Shown here: piece by piece, positions 1 through 12,713 of the stretch
Position numbering within the stretch: position 1 is the first letter of the stretch
How the letters are laid out: each line of letters begins with the position of its first letter
Assembly: GCA_022701365.1 (NCBI GenBank)
Contig: JAKUHH010000395.1
Coordinates: forward strand, 799,734 to 863,733
DNA length: 64,000 nt
From: Mycocentrospora acerina
Lineage: Eukaryota; Ascomycota; Dothideomycetes; Pleosporales
Direction of reading: 5' to 3'
Position numbers and translations under genes: made by a program
The notes under the pieces: model-generated
Databases searched by the model: none
The model's input: only the letters and a program-made list of their open reading frames with translations
What the model was told of the DNA's origin: nothing

Positions 1-3000
1 GACCAGAATTTAGGGCTTTTGTTGAGTGCATAAAATTATTGCACAGCTCGTCATGGCTATGTACCTTTGTCCACTCGATTTCCCTGCACAGAAGTCGCAA
101 AGAACCCTGCAAAGCCGCATGGGCGTTGGAGTGACAGCCCTAAGCGGCTGAACGTAAAGGAGCAAGAAGAACCGACCTCAGTATGAGCACGTGACATGTG
201 GCGCTACCGCTAAACAACAAGCCTGGATGGTGTCTAACGGTCTATGGCGAGGTGTGAATTCTGACGTCCGGCCGATCAATCATAAGCGGCCGAACCTGTG
301 TGTAGCAATAGAAGGTGGAAGACGCCGTCAATTGGCTATGGACAGCCACTCAATAGCGGTCTGTAAAAATATGATCATCCCAAGCCCTCGTGACTTGTTT
401 CGCCGGAAATGAGGTTTCGGTTAGGACGGCTGTTGGCGCTCGAATTGTACACCAATGCGAAACGGAGACGATCATAGTCTAGCGAAAGGATAAGTTTAGT
501 GGTGAACGATGTTAAATGACTCGCTAGAGATTCTAGAGCCGGGACCAATACTGTGCCGCTTCGGTGCATCAAGCTACTCAAACATGGAAAACTTTGATGG
601 GAGATTCAAGAATACACAAATCACTGTCGCTGGTAAGTTTTTTTCATTTGAACGGTTGACACTTGGTACAGTCGTTGACAAGATTGGAGGGCCACTGGCA
701 CTAGATCGAGTCGCTATCTGTAGACTTTTGTCTTGCCAACAACGTTTGGCATGTAGCACTAGTGAGCGAGGGTCGTTTCGAATTGGTTAAACAATATACA
801 CATAAACCACAGTTATTTTAAGTCGATGGTAAGTAACTCTATTCTTGTGTGCCTGGCAGGCTCGGCATCATACCGGTGTCTTTGGTGCGTGACATCGACT
901 CTGAAGCGTGAAGTGCAGACGAGTCGATAAGTGATGAGAGTTGCAAGACATCTACTAGTAAGATTTTTACCAGAGTCAGGATACAGTCATTTGGAATCCA
1001 GATCTAGGCTTTGTACTCTATCGACGTCCGCCTGCGAAATACACTTGAGAGAAAGTGAAGTAGAACTGCGAGGCTGACTAGTGGAGTCGCCGTAGTAAGA
1101 TTGGAAGGACATAGGTAGGTATCTGGATCCTAAGACGTAATGAGTTTAAGTACTGTCATAATTGCGGAATATACCGTAAAATCAAGAGGTAGTTGTAGTT
1201 GATGGGCGTGCCAAGTTGTTTCCATGGGAGCGGAAATTCTCAATCCGAGGGGTGAGACAGACGGCAAAACCGTTGTTACAGTTCCCGAATGAAAACTTGG
1301 TTTATTTTTTGGAATTCTTCATGTGTTTTCCCGCTGAGGTAACCGCTCGTGGAACCACATGGCTGCAAAGGAGTGGAGCAGATCGTGCATGTTAGATGGG
1401 ATACGATCGGGACGGCAATTCCATCTATTTCTCTTTTTTCGAAGAGGGTAGAATGTACCGGTTCATTGCATTCGGACTTGCTCGTTCCAAGAACCAGGTT
1501 CTTGCTGCTGCTGTGTAATGAGCAGAAGATATTTACGTGACACCGAGGTGAGATGGCCTCGAAAAGCAACTGACACTCCAATGCCTGCAAATACCCGCAT
1601 TCTGTGACACGACACATAAACACTCCCTCTTCCTTTTTGAGAGTTCGGCGTCTCCGAACGTGTCTCTGCATCCGCAGTTCTTGTGTAGTGTTTACTGAAC
1701 AACGACTATAGGGCAACGGATCGTAAGCTCATTTGTTGCAATGTGCGAGGCTCGTTAATGTGGCACAGTACGACCACAGCCTGCTCGTTCTCGTCTGTAG
1801 CAACAATCAACTCGAGTCTTTGTTTTTAGTAGATACTGTTCAACCCAGTCCGCATCACCTCTGACGAGTTAACTATTTTAATCGATGCGCCACCCAGGAT
1901 ACAATCATTTTTGGAAAATGCAGCAAGGTAGATAGAGAAGAACGTGCTTTGATAGACGACTGTTGTGTGAAAACTGCCTAGCATGGTGGGCGTAAAAGTA
2001 TAATGCTCTCACGAAAAGTAAGTGGGAAGTGAGACGCCCGGCCCAACGCAAAGCCTATGGAAGGGACAGGTCTCCGCTAGGTCGTCCCTGCTGAAAATTT
2101 ACGGGCTTGACAGGCTTGAAACCAGATTGAGGGTGACTGCCAGTGTGAGATGGCACTGTGGCTTCATCTGGGTATGACAGCGAGAAGGTAGAATTGGCGG
2201 ATAGTGAAAGATGGGAGTTCCTGTATGCAAAGACTTTTTCTGCTGCTGTGCTACCAAGTATGGGCAAGCGCAGCCAACTCGTCATGACTGTCTTTCTGGT
2301 AAGGGAAGCTGCCGTCTTCGGTAGGGAGACATGCGAATACGAGCCTCCGTCGACGGCATTGACAGCGGCGTTTTAGCTGGATTCAAAAACGAGACGTGCC
2401 CTGGAGCTAAACCTTGATGGCAAACGCTACGATGGCTGACAGTCCTTGTGGGACATGGCGCAAAAGAGCGGCTTTGGCGAGACATAATGACGCCCAGAAG
2501 CAAAGAGAGCTACGAAGTGTCGAGGCTGGCCATCGACTGGTGATGTGCAACGACGTCAGCAGTGTAGCTTCTCGTCAGTGTGCTCGAACGCGTCCCGCGT
2601 CCCACGTCTCACAGTAGCTGCTGGGGCTCGCGTTCCTTTTCCTCGTGATCAGCTGGGGTCCCGGGAGGGAGGGTTGAGCTTTGATCCCTTGCCTATCCTG
2701 GCATGTGCGCTGTCGACGGGCAGGGCTTGCTTCTCACAAAGACGTGCCTGCACATCCATGTCTACAGGCGACTCACAGTGCGTTGAGGCGGCCAGTAAGC
2801 ACATGGCTGGCCCTGCCTGCCAGATCTGAGGCTGCGCAGCGGGAGAGGAATCTCGAGGCCCATGACGTGCAAAGGCGAAACCGAGCGAGCCGCTGGGCCT
2901 CTGCCAAGGCTGCGTAGACTTTGGTCGCTGCAACATGAATGTTGCGCTGATGGTCACGGGCGACGTCGACAGCCTCTCACTCTGGCGCAAGGTCTGATCG

Positions 3001-5149
3001 TCCGGCCGGTTAGCGGGATGGATCGATGGATCCTCGGGCAGGCGCGACCCCGGATCAAGCAAGGCGCACGCATCCCTGTCGCGAATCACATCCTCGTCGA
3101 ACCTCCCCAACTGCCACCAGCACACGGCTGCATCTGTCAATCAGCTGTCAACCCGCCCGGGCCAAAAGGGGCCTCGTCCACCCGCTGCAACATCCGTTGT
3201 GGGCGCCCTCTGTTGCCGTCGCCGCGCAGCATTGCCCGTCGTTGCTGGCCGCACGTGTGTGTTTGCTTCTTTGTCGCGTGGGGGCTGCGCTTCCAAAACA
3301 ATAAACCCAGCGCGACTGTGCCGTCCCAAAAGGCCCCTTCTGGTCGCGCGTTCGCGGTTTGAGAGAGACTCTGCGCGAGTCGACTAGCAGCGCCCAGGGT
3401 CCGTAGCCTTGACATGCAAATCCTCCTCTGTTCGTCGTGGCGATCGCCCTGATATGGCGGCGGGCAGCTGTGCCTATTCTCGTCCCACCGGATGAACGCC
3501 TCTTGCCCTGCTCGCGTTTCTAACATGTCTGCCGTGGGCGCTAGCCCCTTTTCTAGCCGCGATACCACAGTGAGCAGCGAGCAGCAAGCAGCAAGCAGCA
3601 AGCAGCGGGCATGCTGCTCCTGGATGCTGGATTGACCATGTCGCACAACTGCCCACCATTGTCAGCCACCAGCCCGGTTTGAGCCCGCGGCAGCTGTCTG
3701 CCGCAATACAGCGCAGCCGTCAGCGTGGCTCCAGCCTGTACAACATGTCACCATCGACGGGTTGCCCTGCGCGCTGGTCCAAAGTAGTTCCGTGACCCTG
3801 TCGTTCCCACTCAAGGTTGCACCTCATTCGCGTCGTGGGAATTCCATTTGAGCTTGTCCCCAACTGCTTCGCGCTCGCATACCCTTTGGGCACAAGCACC
3901 TGTGACGGCGCCATACCGCCGGTCCCTGGTAGAGGCCCGTACATTATTTGCAGGATTCGTACCTTGATCTTCACTCAGCTCGACTTTCGAGGCAGGTTAT
4001 ACCGCTCCAAGACCCACGTCTGCCAAGAGCAAAGTTCCTTCTGCGAATTACCCAAAGCTGCACAGTGTGGACGGTGAGCGTGGCGTGAGACAGTCGCTGA
4101 CAGAGCAGTTGGGTCTTGGCCGTTGCTGGCTACTGTCGCAACGGAACCACTCTGACAGCTTCTCTGCGGCGGCCAGCGTGTGGAAACGTGGTTGATGCAA
4201 TCAACAAGCTTTTGCTGGGTGCAGACGACCAGAGATGGGTCAGAGGCAGTCTGCAGCCCCTGCTTGTTTCTGCGACGAGTCAGAAGGAGCAAGATCTGCA
4301 GCGATGCTGGTCTGGTAGCTGGTGGGGACAGCCAAAAGCCGCCTGCAGACGGCGCGGCTTCACCACCGGCTCGTGCCCCAAGTCTGCGGCGTAGTGGGAG
4401 GGTGTCCCGTTTCCTCGTCCAGCTCTTGTCCAGCCAGATTTGGCGTTGTGCACGTTCGGAGAATTAGGCCTAAACCTAAACTCTCCTGTCAAAAGTGCAG
4501 ACGTCGTGCTAGACGCGCCGTCTGTGCTCCGCTAACGCCTGCTGGCATTCCCCTGGCATATCGTCCAGAAGTAAGATCGCGCTGCATGGGTTGAAGTACG
4601 GCCCGTTGCAGTCTTGCTTCGCCCAGAAACGCCTCCTTCGCTCATCGTGCTCTCTGCTTCTTAAACGCCTCGCGCCCGTCACTACTACCTGGTCTGTCTA
4701 TCTGCGAACTGTTGCGTGCTCGTATCGCCCATCATCCCGCTTCGCATCCTCTACATCATCTCGGCATCCCATTATCACTGAATTATTTTTTCGTGCTATC
4801 TGCTTGATCTTTGCGGCCACCGTCTACTGGTCCTGGTATCCTCCACTTGACAGTGGTCATATCTGCAGGCTTCTGTGGTTCCGTGGGTCTCTCTTTCCAA
4901 TCTCTACAGAGTAACCATACAATATTTGCCATCTTCTCGTCATCATTTCTTAGGTGAGTGCACCAGCTTGCATTTCTTGGTCATACTTCATGTGGTATAA
5001 CCCACTCGTGCTCTGTTAGCGAACCATATGTTTTCAATTGTCGAGTCTCTGATGGCTGCTGCGTCAGCCCAGCTCCTATGAACGTGAAAGGCATTTTGGC
5101 TCACAATTTTTTTTAGCGTAACTATTTAAATAATCTCTTCTTCGCATCC
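1..5149. other. long stretch without a convincing gene; distal part is probable leader of the homeobox gene
   Basis: Open frames here are short, overlap on both strands and show no recognisable domain, and no splice-linked coding model could be built. The first 2 kb is of mixed composition; about 2.4-4.6 kb is GC-richer with short direct repeats, including four or so copies of a 7-bp AAGCAGC unit near 3573-3607. From about 4.6 kb the plus strand becomes pyrimidine-rich, as expected for a fungal promoter and 5' leader of the homeobox gene that starts at 5150. Nothing else is seen. Confidence 0.5.
4954..5019 (+). other. candidate 5'-UTR intron of the homeobox gene
   Basis: A strong donor (AG|GTGAGT at 4954) is followed 66 bp later by TTAG at 5019, with a TATAAC sequence a short distance before the acceptor. 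The size and spacing fit a fungal intron and it lies 130 bp before the predicted start codon, so it would be in the leader. There is no transcript evidence; chance occurrence cannot be excluded. Confidence 0.3.
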
Positions 5150-6585
5150 ATGGAATATCTTTCTCTGCAAGATATTCCGCACCGCCATCGTGATCCTGCG
5201 AACTCTCAAAGAATGGCTTCTACCCACTCGTCTGAGAGATCGTCGGCAAACATGGCTGCTGCGGTAAGTCCCAAAGACACTTCTTCTTATTCAAACATAC
5301 CTTTTCCACTGCCGAATATGGAGCCCCATATCGAGCGTTATTCCAATCGTCCATACGATTGGGCTCATAATACACGAACTACCTCCAAATTGACCCGAAG
5401 AGTTACTCATAACGAACAGAATCATCTACGCAGCACGCCTCCAATGCAGACAGGAGAACAGAGCTTCCCAGGAAGGCTCCCGTCATTTTCAGAGGTTTGT
5501 TCACTCATACCAACAGCGTCAATTGCATTGCTAAACAGCACAGTTTCTTCACACCACTCGCGCGCCAACGCCGCCACGGACACCGTCTCGTCGACAAGGA
5601 TCGAGCCCCAGCTCTCCTCAAGTCACTCCGAAATTTGATGATATCACCTGGACCGACCCCAAGCACAGGCGCAATGATACTCTTGGAGACATATATGCAC
5701 GCACTGCTAATCACGGAGATTTCCCGCCTGCAGACTCCCTGCGAATGAGCGCAGCTATCGACCCTGCTCTCTCACAGTACAACTCGCCTCAAATTGCAGC
5801 GGGTGTTCTTAGTTCTCAACATCATCATCATCAGCAGCGTGCCAGTGTGTCTTACCCGCCACCTCCAGGAGCCCATCTTCATCACCCTTCGTCTCCTGAG
5901 TCTCAAGCTCACGCAATGTATCATATGGCTCCTCAGCCCTCGTTTTCTCAAGTACCACCACCAGCTACCGCTATGTACGACCATCGACCCAACTACTACC
6001 AAGATCCTCAGACAGCAGCTCATGTTAATCCCTACGATACAGGGCGCCGTGACTCTTATTACGCTAGGCCAGCTTACGCGGTTGCTCCTTCTGGCTATGA
6101 ACATGGGTACCCGCCACAGCAGTATGATGTCCGCTTCCAGCAACATGTCGGTCTTGACCAGAACGCCTTTAATAGGAAGCGACGCGGCAACCTCCCTAAG
6201 GAAGCCACCAATATTTTGAAGGACTGGTTCAACGCCAATCGCCAGTCACCGTATCCCACTGAAGACCAAAAAATTGACCTTTGCAATAAGACTGGTCTCT
6301 CTCTTAACCAGGTATGTGGTGATTTTAGTTTATGCACCGGTGTGCCGTTTGACAGTTACTACATCTGCCACATCTGTCTCTTACTGTCATTGCTATCTGG
6401 TTTCAGCATGCTGTCGACTGGTTTATGAACATAGCTATTTCCGTGGATTTCGAGAGGCCGGACTCATGTTACTTGATCCACAACAGAATACTGACTATTG
6501 ACAGGTTTCGAACTGGTTCATCAATGCTCGGCGTCGAGCCCCTCAAAAGGAGCAGCGAGAGCGTGAGGCTAACCAAGACGCTTAG
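5150..6585 (+). CDS. TALE-class homeobox (KN) transcription factor
   Basis: Predicted nuclear DNA-binding regulator of about 397 residues. Model: exons 5150-5494, 5544-6311 and 6505-6585, introns of 49 and 193 bp, both phase 0 with GT-AG borders. The homeodomain occupies the C-terminus, about residues 325-388: a basic NRKRRGNLP start, the NANRQSPYPTEDQK loop that carries the three-residue TALE insertion between helices 1 and 2, and the recognition helix VSNWFINARRR, which is split by the second intron. The rest is low complexity: Ser/Thr-rich N-terminus, His/Gln runs and Pro/Tyr-rich segments around residues 190-320, typical of unstructured activation regions. The second intron can be read open for a while, so an unspliced message would lose helix 3. 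The Met at 5150 is the first ATG in frame; an in-frame ATG also occurs at 5213. Family assignment is firm, target genes unknown. Confidence 0.88.
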
Positions 6586-9099
6586 AAGAACTTAAAGTTG
6601 GACCACCGCCAAAGGAATTGTCAAACTGCGATGTCCCCTTCTACAAACGGGGCTGGTGCCTCGCATGGGCTGCGCGATCACCTGGCTGCTTTAAAAAACG
6701 GTTCCAGCCGACCGCATATGCGGGCTGGACTCACTTCACCGTTCACATCATGACCATTCTTTCTCGATTCATCATAACGCATTATATCATGGAACCAAGT
6801 TTTAATATCCCGAATTCTAAAAAAAAATCCCGGTCGAGACTCCGTTGTCGGCAACATCCAGTTTGGAAACGTCTTCAATCTAGACCGCCGCTACTACATT
6901 TCTCGACATAGGCTTATTCTTGGGTTCCAATTGTTTCTTTTTCATGCATTTTCAAGGCGCTATGTTGCCATACGGGCAACAGCTGGGCTTGTACTGTATA
7001 CCCTGGGGTTTTTACCAACGCGAACCAAGGAGCATAAACGGGTTGGGCGGGCAGACTATCCATCCACATTACAGGGTTCAAAAGCAAGGTGTTTGGTGTT
7101 TTGGTGCTTTCCTCCGCACGTTGTGTGCGTCGGACTAGATGAGCGTTTTTACTCTCCAGTATTTGATTTACACATTTTGGCTTTAATCACCTCATTGTTT
7201 GTGGCAAAGTCACACGGTATGACTTGTAGTGATAATAATATACTCTTCTTGAGACTTCTCTTTTCTGCGTATTCCTCGAGCAAGGTTGTCTGGATACCAC
7301 GACTACGATAGCTACCATCAAACAAAACAGCTCGCAGCACTTTCCAACATTCGGCCTCTCCGCTCCTCCAGCGAAATTACCCGTCCGGCCACTCGCATCC
7401 TGAAACACCCCGTTTCTTCCCTCACCCAACGTCCCGGGATTCCAGACTATCGAAAAATCAAAACCACGACCCTCTAAAATACCGTTAGACTACTGTCACA
7501 CGGCCATCCATCTAGAACACGAGAAACCTTATTTTTCTGACGCTGGAGCTTGATCTAGCATCTTCGGCTAGTAAGCATTTGGCGTTTTTCTACGAGGCGG
7601 CCGAGAGGCCTTTGAGTTTATGCTCCGATGAATCAAGGGCTTGAAATAGGTAAATTTAGTTAAGAGTGTTTCAGAGTGAAACGGAAATGGAAACGGAACG
7701 GAAACGATGAGGCTAGAGGGGTGACGTGATGTTGTGGGATGGAGTGGAGTTGGTTGGAGGAGAGTGTTTTGTGTTTTGCAGGGGTTGCATGGGGGGAGGG
7801 ACAGTGGGCGAGTGAATGAACAAGCGAGCGTGAACTGGGGTACGTTGAGTGCGCGATGTAATGCCTAGGATCATACGGTTTTCCTGGTTTATAGTCATCT
7901 TCTTAATGATGCTTATTAACCCTTACTATGCCCATGGCATGACTGCTATGAAATTTCCCATTGCAGGGAGGATTAACATGAGTGACCCCTTGTCCGGCGA
8001 TCATCGCTGGGGTATGTCTTGTTTTGCCGGCGTGTGATTCTGGCGGGCAGGGGTTTGTGGGGATGTGCCGGGTCTAGGCGCAGGGTGTGCGCTGTGGTTG
8101 TGGGTGATCTGCGTGTAGCGTCATGGGAGGCGGGCCGAGGAGAGGACTTAAACAGGTAATTGATATTGTAATTTAATGGCAAGACAAGGGCATCATTATT
8201 TAAATTTTCTTTTTGGAATTATTGGAATGTTAGTTGATCTGCTGCCGAGGTCGGAAGTCAGGAGATGTGCTTGTGGTGTTTTGATGGGCGTTTCTGTGGC
8301 GGCGGATAGACCCGGGGAGAGCGATCTTTTTCACGAAAGGGACATAGTATGGATAGGGGTTGTGCAAAGATAGGCGCATGACTACAATTTCACACGTACC
8401 GACTTGTTTTCCACGAAACTATGCTTAGACACCAGGCGACTCAAGCGCTTTGGTTGTACCAGAAATCTCAGTAAAAACACATCATCACTCGATTCCTACC
8501 CTTCAACCCCTCACACCCCCTCCCCTAAATCGTTGACGTAAAAATTCTCTTATCACTATTCGCGACCTACGTCTTCGTACATCAGACCATATCATCTTAA
8601 TCTCCACCATTCCCATGGTTGAGTGACTTAGGACAACCATGGTATTGCAGTGACGACGAAGGTGCGGTTCTGGATTTTTGCAAGCGATGCTGGTTCACGA
8701 TGAGCGCTGAGCCCGTTGAACACGGCAATCATCTGCGAATTTTTTTAGCGTCACCGCCTCTCGGACCTGCATGGCGGGATTGTGACTGGATGAGCGGATT
8801 GGTAGTGTGATGTAATGAACTGATATCGCTGGATTGGGAAAAGGTTGCTGTGACGGAATCTCAAGATGGCATGAGCGGAAAAAGCCGTTGAGCGGTGTGA
8901 TTAGTGGTCTTGCGCAGGATGTAAATGTTCATCACTGAAGTTTGGATATTTCGAAGCGAGGTCAAATCAATATTGATGTATTCAACCGTGAAATGCAAAA
9001 ATAACCCGCATTGCGCTCCGCCAAATCTGTACATGCGTGGGTATCTTATCCAGAACGCCAAAACGATGCTCAAATGCTAAGCAGAAAATGAAAAAAAAA
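6586..9099. other. intergenic, no gene seen
   Basis: Downstream flanks of the homeobox gene (+) and the palmitoyltransferase gene (-), which converge on this 2.5-kb gap. Open frames are all below 130 codons with no domain resemblance. A hexamer-like run of GGAAAC/GGAAAT units lies at about 7678-7706. A GC-poor stretch at 8150-8230 and a pyrimidine-rich stretch at 8470-8560 were inspected without finding a feature. Confidence 0.5.
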
Positions 9100-10374
9100 T
9101 CAGGCGAGGATCGCTAGCCGAGTTCCTGGGTTAGTTTTCTCGTACTGTCTCGCCATGTCGTACACGACTTCCCCCCATTCAAATTCCCCCTTGTGACTTT
9201 TCTCTTTGCATGGGCTCATTTTGATTGGCAGAACCCAGTCGACTGGACTATGGCCCATGGTGTCTTTCCATCCATTCATGAGACCGATGTACCACGGGTG
9301 CTCAAAAGGCTTGCTCTGCATAACAACGTATACACGACCAGCACCGGGCTTTACTATACGCAGAACTGGCCAGTCGTCTTCCTGAGAGACCAGGTTATCA
9401 GGCTCATCTCTTGAAGGGGTGGGAGGTGTTGGGGGGAGACTTTGGTCTTGTGGCATATGTGATATCAAAAAGGCAATGTTGTGGATACCGCCACGTTGAA
9501 TACCTTCAACGGATGTGTAGTTGATCATTAGGTTGTAGCCTGTCATATAAGCCATGGTTGAAGCGAAAATGAAGAACACCACCGGGAGGGCTAGGGCAGC
9601 GATCCAGGTTCCTGGACGAGAGTTCATCTGCAATAAATCAGCGTCTGACTGGTGCTGTGAAGAGCAGCATGGTGAGAGCTTGAATGACACGATGTCTCGC
9701 GCTTCTCTGCTGTACTACGAACGGTACTGGCGACTCACTTTAGATGCACGATCACTGAAAAATACTGCTACCACAATCCAGGTATACAGCGTGTATAAGG
9801 TGCCACAAGTCACAAACTGCTGGAAGAACTTGTGGCTTGACTCTGCTATAATCCCTCCAGCCCAAGGGCAGTAGTGGTCCATCTTCTTTACGCAGCGTCC
9901 TAGCTCTTTGCAATGATGTGTCCTGTCTGGCTTCCAATTGTGGCACTTGTCACACCAAAGCGGCTTTCCCAAATAATCGCAGATGTAGGCATCGTGCTGA
10001 TCAACCCAAGGTGCACTTGTGACCCCCTTTTCAGTGGAATGGTCACCTAGAGGAACAAGATCTTGTTTCGACCATATAACCTGGACGAGTCGCATCCAGG
10101 ATATCAGGGTTATGAAGAGAAGGATCGCGTATATGACAATGATCGCAATGCCCGTCGCCCGTCGTGGCCGAATGTCGAATCTCTGCCGCAAGTTGTTGGA
10201 AGGGTTGATTAGGTATTGAGTACATATCAAGTAGGTGACGACCCAGGTCTCGAAAGCCACCGCGCCCAGTTCGATGAGCGGGACGATGACCGAGGTTGCC
10301 TGGCCTACTCCTTGCTCAACCGCCGAGTTATCGCGCGCATCTGGCTTCTGAGAGCCCGTGACCGAGGGCGCCAT
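9100..10374 (-). CDS. DHHC-family protein S-acyltransferase, DHYC type (Pfa5-like)
   Basis: Predicted to transfer palmitate to protein cysteines at an endomembrane or plasma membrane. Exons run 10374-9739 and 9654-9100, with an 84-bp phase-0 intron (donor GTGAGT). The cysteine-rich domain at about residues 138-175 reads CDKCHNWKPDRTHHC, then KKMDHYCPW: the catalytic tetrad is DHYC (166-169), the variant seen in yeast Akr1, Akr2 and Pfa5. With no ankyrin repeats and four membrane segments (about 28-55, 74-96, 185-206 and one soon after the intron), Pfa5 fits best. After the tetrad the usual Asn-rich NCVG/N segment is replaced by AGGIIAESSHKFF. The first ATG in frame is at 10374; the frame is open further upstream, where an acceptor-like CACAG could join an upstream exon, so the N-terminus may be longer. 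About 396 residues, close to family size. Confidence 0.82.
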
Positions 10375-12356
10375 ATCGGGAAATAGTTGCGCAAAGGAAG
10401 AGGGAGCTGTAAACAACTCCAGAGGTCGCGTCGGCGGAAGGCTGGCAGTCGCGATGTCATGATGTCTGTGAGAGAGGTTGGAAGCTGCGTCAGAACTCTT
10501 GGCAACCTTGGCGGTCAACTACACGGCACGCGTCATCGCGTGGAAGCAGCTCTTTTTCTGACTTTCTAACGCAACGATCCGATATACTCTTTCCTCAAAA
10601 TATTACTCTTGTCCATGTTGTGCTTCTCCTGTTCTTCACAGGCTGACGAGTACTTTCAGCCTTAGCCTTGTCTCCCCAACCTTGTCCAGAGGCCGCTCAG
10701 AAACTAACTGTTCTGTGCTGACCGAGACGCACAGCCTGCTTCAACTTGCCCTTCAGTGAGCTGCCGTGACGATTCAATGCAAACCTCAACCAATCGATTT
10801 ATTTTCGGCCCCCAAATAATGCCCCTATGTATGGTAAATCAGAATGAACCATACCTACGCCACCTCAATAAATCAAACGCCCTTAAAATGGTTCCCTATC
10901 TCCAGGGGTTGAGCTGAAGGCAAAGATATATAAACACTGCGCCCTGGCAATGACAAGTTGTCGGTCAACTGTTCTTCACCGTAGTTTCACTCGCTAGCAG
11001 AATCCAAGTCTGCATATCCACTCGTTATTTGCCTTTAGACAGCCAAATACAGCCTTGGCCAAACCCTACGATGATTAAGATTTGCTAAGCCACAACAGCC
11101 ATCAGTAGCTCTTAAAGTGGAGAAGATTGCCCTGTTTTCCTGGCCCACAAGTAGTTTGTTCTTCACCGCCGGGTAACAAAGATGAGATGACAACGAGGTT
11201 GATTCAACAAGGCGACCATGAATATGTCCCAGCTCCAGTGCAGCGACTCGGGAATTACATGGTTTTCGAGACACGAATACCATACGTCGAGTGTCAGTAT
11301 CAGGGACCTCTACATGCGATGTATCCAAGTTGAATACCAGGCCAAGAGAACAGCGCTGAAAGGAACCTCCCTCAGTATGATGGTGCACAGCTCAATTGTC
11401 TTTGAGAATCAGTGACACCAATCCACCACTGGTAAAGTAAGAAGCCCTCCACTATCTAACTGACTGTATCATGTTGGAACAGAGGCAAACTTCACCTACA
11501 TTCGGCTTTAGGATGCAACCAGCATTTCGCGTACGTCAACGAACATGTAGTTACAGTCGGTTTTATCGCGTCCTTTGGGGCGCAGGATCATCCAGTCTCA
11601 ACACTCATAATCGTTTGCCCTTACTCTCATCGCTTTGGAGAACGCGAGTAACCCTTTCCGGACTTGGGCCGCAATTCAGACTAACAACTCGAACTATGTG
11701 TTTGAAAACGCTACGTCATAGTCCCTCAGGCAAATAGGCAAACAGGCAAACTTTTTAGTATGAACAGGGCCATATCCGCACACGAAATTTCGTTAGTCGT
11801 GCGGCGAGGAGAATGCCATCCTGTCGCTCACTATTGCATTCAGACACCTGCCATGAAGCCCCACTTTGCGCCCCATCTCGGGGCTTTCCAAGTAGCAACA
11901 TAGGGGGAGGGCCCTTTCACCAGGGCCACCACGAGCCAATACATGTCATCGGAATATGACTTTGTATCAAAGAATTTCCAGCACCATACCTCATTCTCCA
12001 GGATATTACTGCTAATGATTCGCTACTTCAGTTGAAATTGGGTCAAGCCTCAATCGTTTTCTTGTTCACCGTTATTTTATGCTTCCTGATCAGGTACACT
12101 TTGCTGCCTCAGCAGTTCGCCTCAGTAAAACTTCTTAGCAGCTGCTAGTTGCCCTCAGTTCCAGCCTAGAATTCTCCATAATCTAGTAAGCTCCGGGGGC
12201 AGTGTGCAAAGAGATGTCATATATGTTGACCATCGTTCTCACCCTTTTTACCATATTTCATCGCATCATATTCCAGATTCTCTACCACCAAAGTCACTTC
12301 TCGCAACATATATTTCCCTTCTCTACATAGTGCTCTCTACCAACAAGACTTCAACC
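10375..12356. other. intergenic, divergent promoters
   Basis: Separates the minus-strand palmitoyltransferase from the first plus-strand cysteine-rich gene, so it should contain both promoters. Short frames (up to 117 codons at 11035-11388, minus) have no recognisable features. Pyrimidine-rich sequence and AT-rich ATATAT elements near 12216-12320 precede the 12357 start and may belong to its promoter and leader. Confidence 0.45.
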
Positions 12357-12713
12357 ATGTGTTTCTCATCCATGAACTCCAGCTTTCCGAACTCGCAGCC
12401 AAAACTGCTTCATCATGTACAAACAATTCGCAATGAAGAGAACCACGTCTTTATACGCACCAATTTGGCTGTTCAGATGCAGTCAACCATCTCATCCCCA
12501 CTCGCCTACGATTACAATAGCGATATCGAACTCACCACCATGCCCACAACTATCTGTGGCGAGGTCCACTATGCCTTTGGATGCAAGCCATCAGATGGTG
12601 ATCTATCATGGTATTGTTGCTCCTGTGGCGTTGGCCCCATGGGTATTTGGCAAAAAAACTGCTATAATTGCAGCCACCAACGGGATTCTGGCTGCACTGT
12701 GGAGGAGCATTGA
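12357..12713 (+). CDS. small cysteine-rich protein with a C-terminal zinc-ribbon-like motif (copy 1)
   Basis: 118-residue protein, family not named. No signal peptide is evident, so a cytosolic or nuclear location is more likely. The first 85 residues are Ser/Asn-rich and unremarkable; the C-terminus carries the motif W-Y-C-C-S-C, eleven residues, C-Y-N-C, S-H-Q-R and a last Cys. The W-x-C-x2-C ... C-x2-C arrangement resembles RanBP2-type or zinc-ribbon fingers, so metal binding is an inference. The ATG at 12357 (context CAACC-ATG) is chosen over the longer frame because the upstream open part starts without ATG and is probably leader. The same motif layout recurs in the neighbour at 14539, about 1.8 kb away on the same strand, suggesting tandem paralogues. 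The frame ends in an ordinary stop with no intron. Confidence 0.6.
   Translation: MCFSSMNSSFPNSQPKLLHHVQTIRNEENHVFIRTNLAVQMQSTISSPLAYDYNSDIELTTMPTTICGEVHYAFGCKPSDGDLSWYCCSCGVGPMGIWQKNCYNCSHQRDSGCTVEEH

Noticed and set aside
1276..1716. 146-codon minus-strand frame in the gene-poor start of the window
   Set aside because: No domain, no splice-linked continuation, overlapping frames on both strands of similar length.
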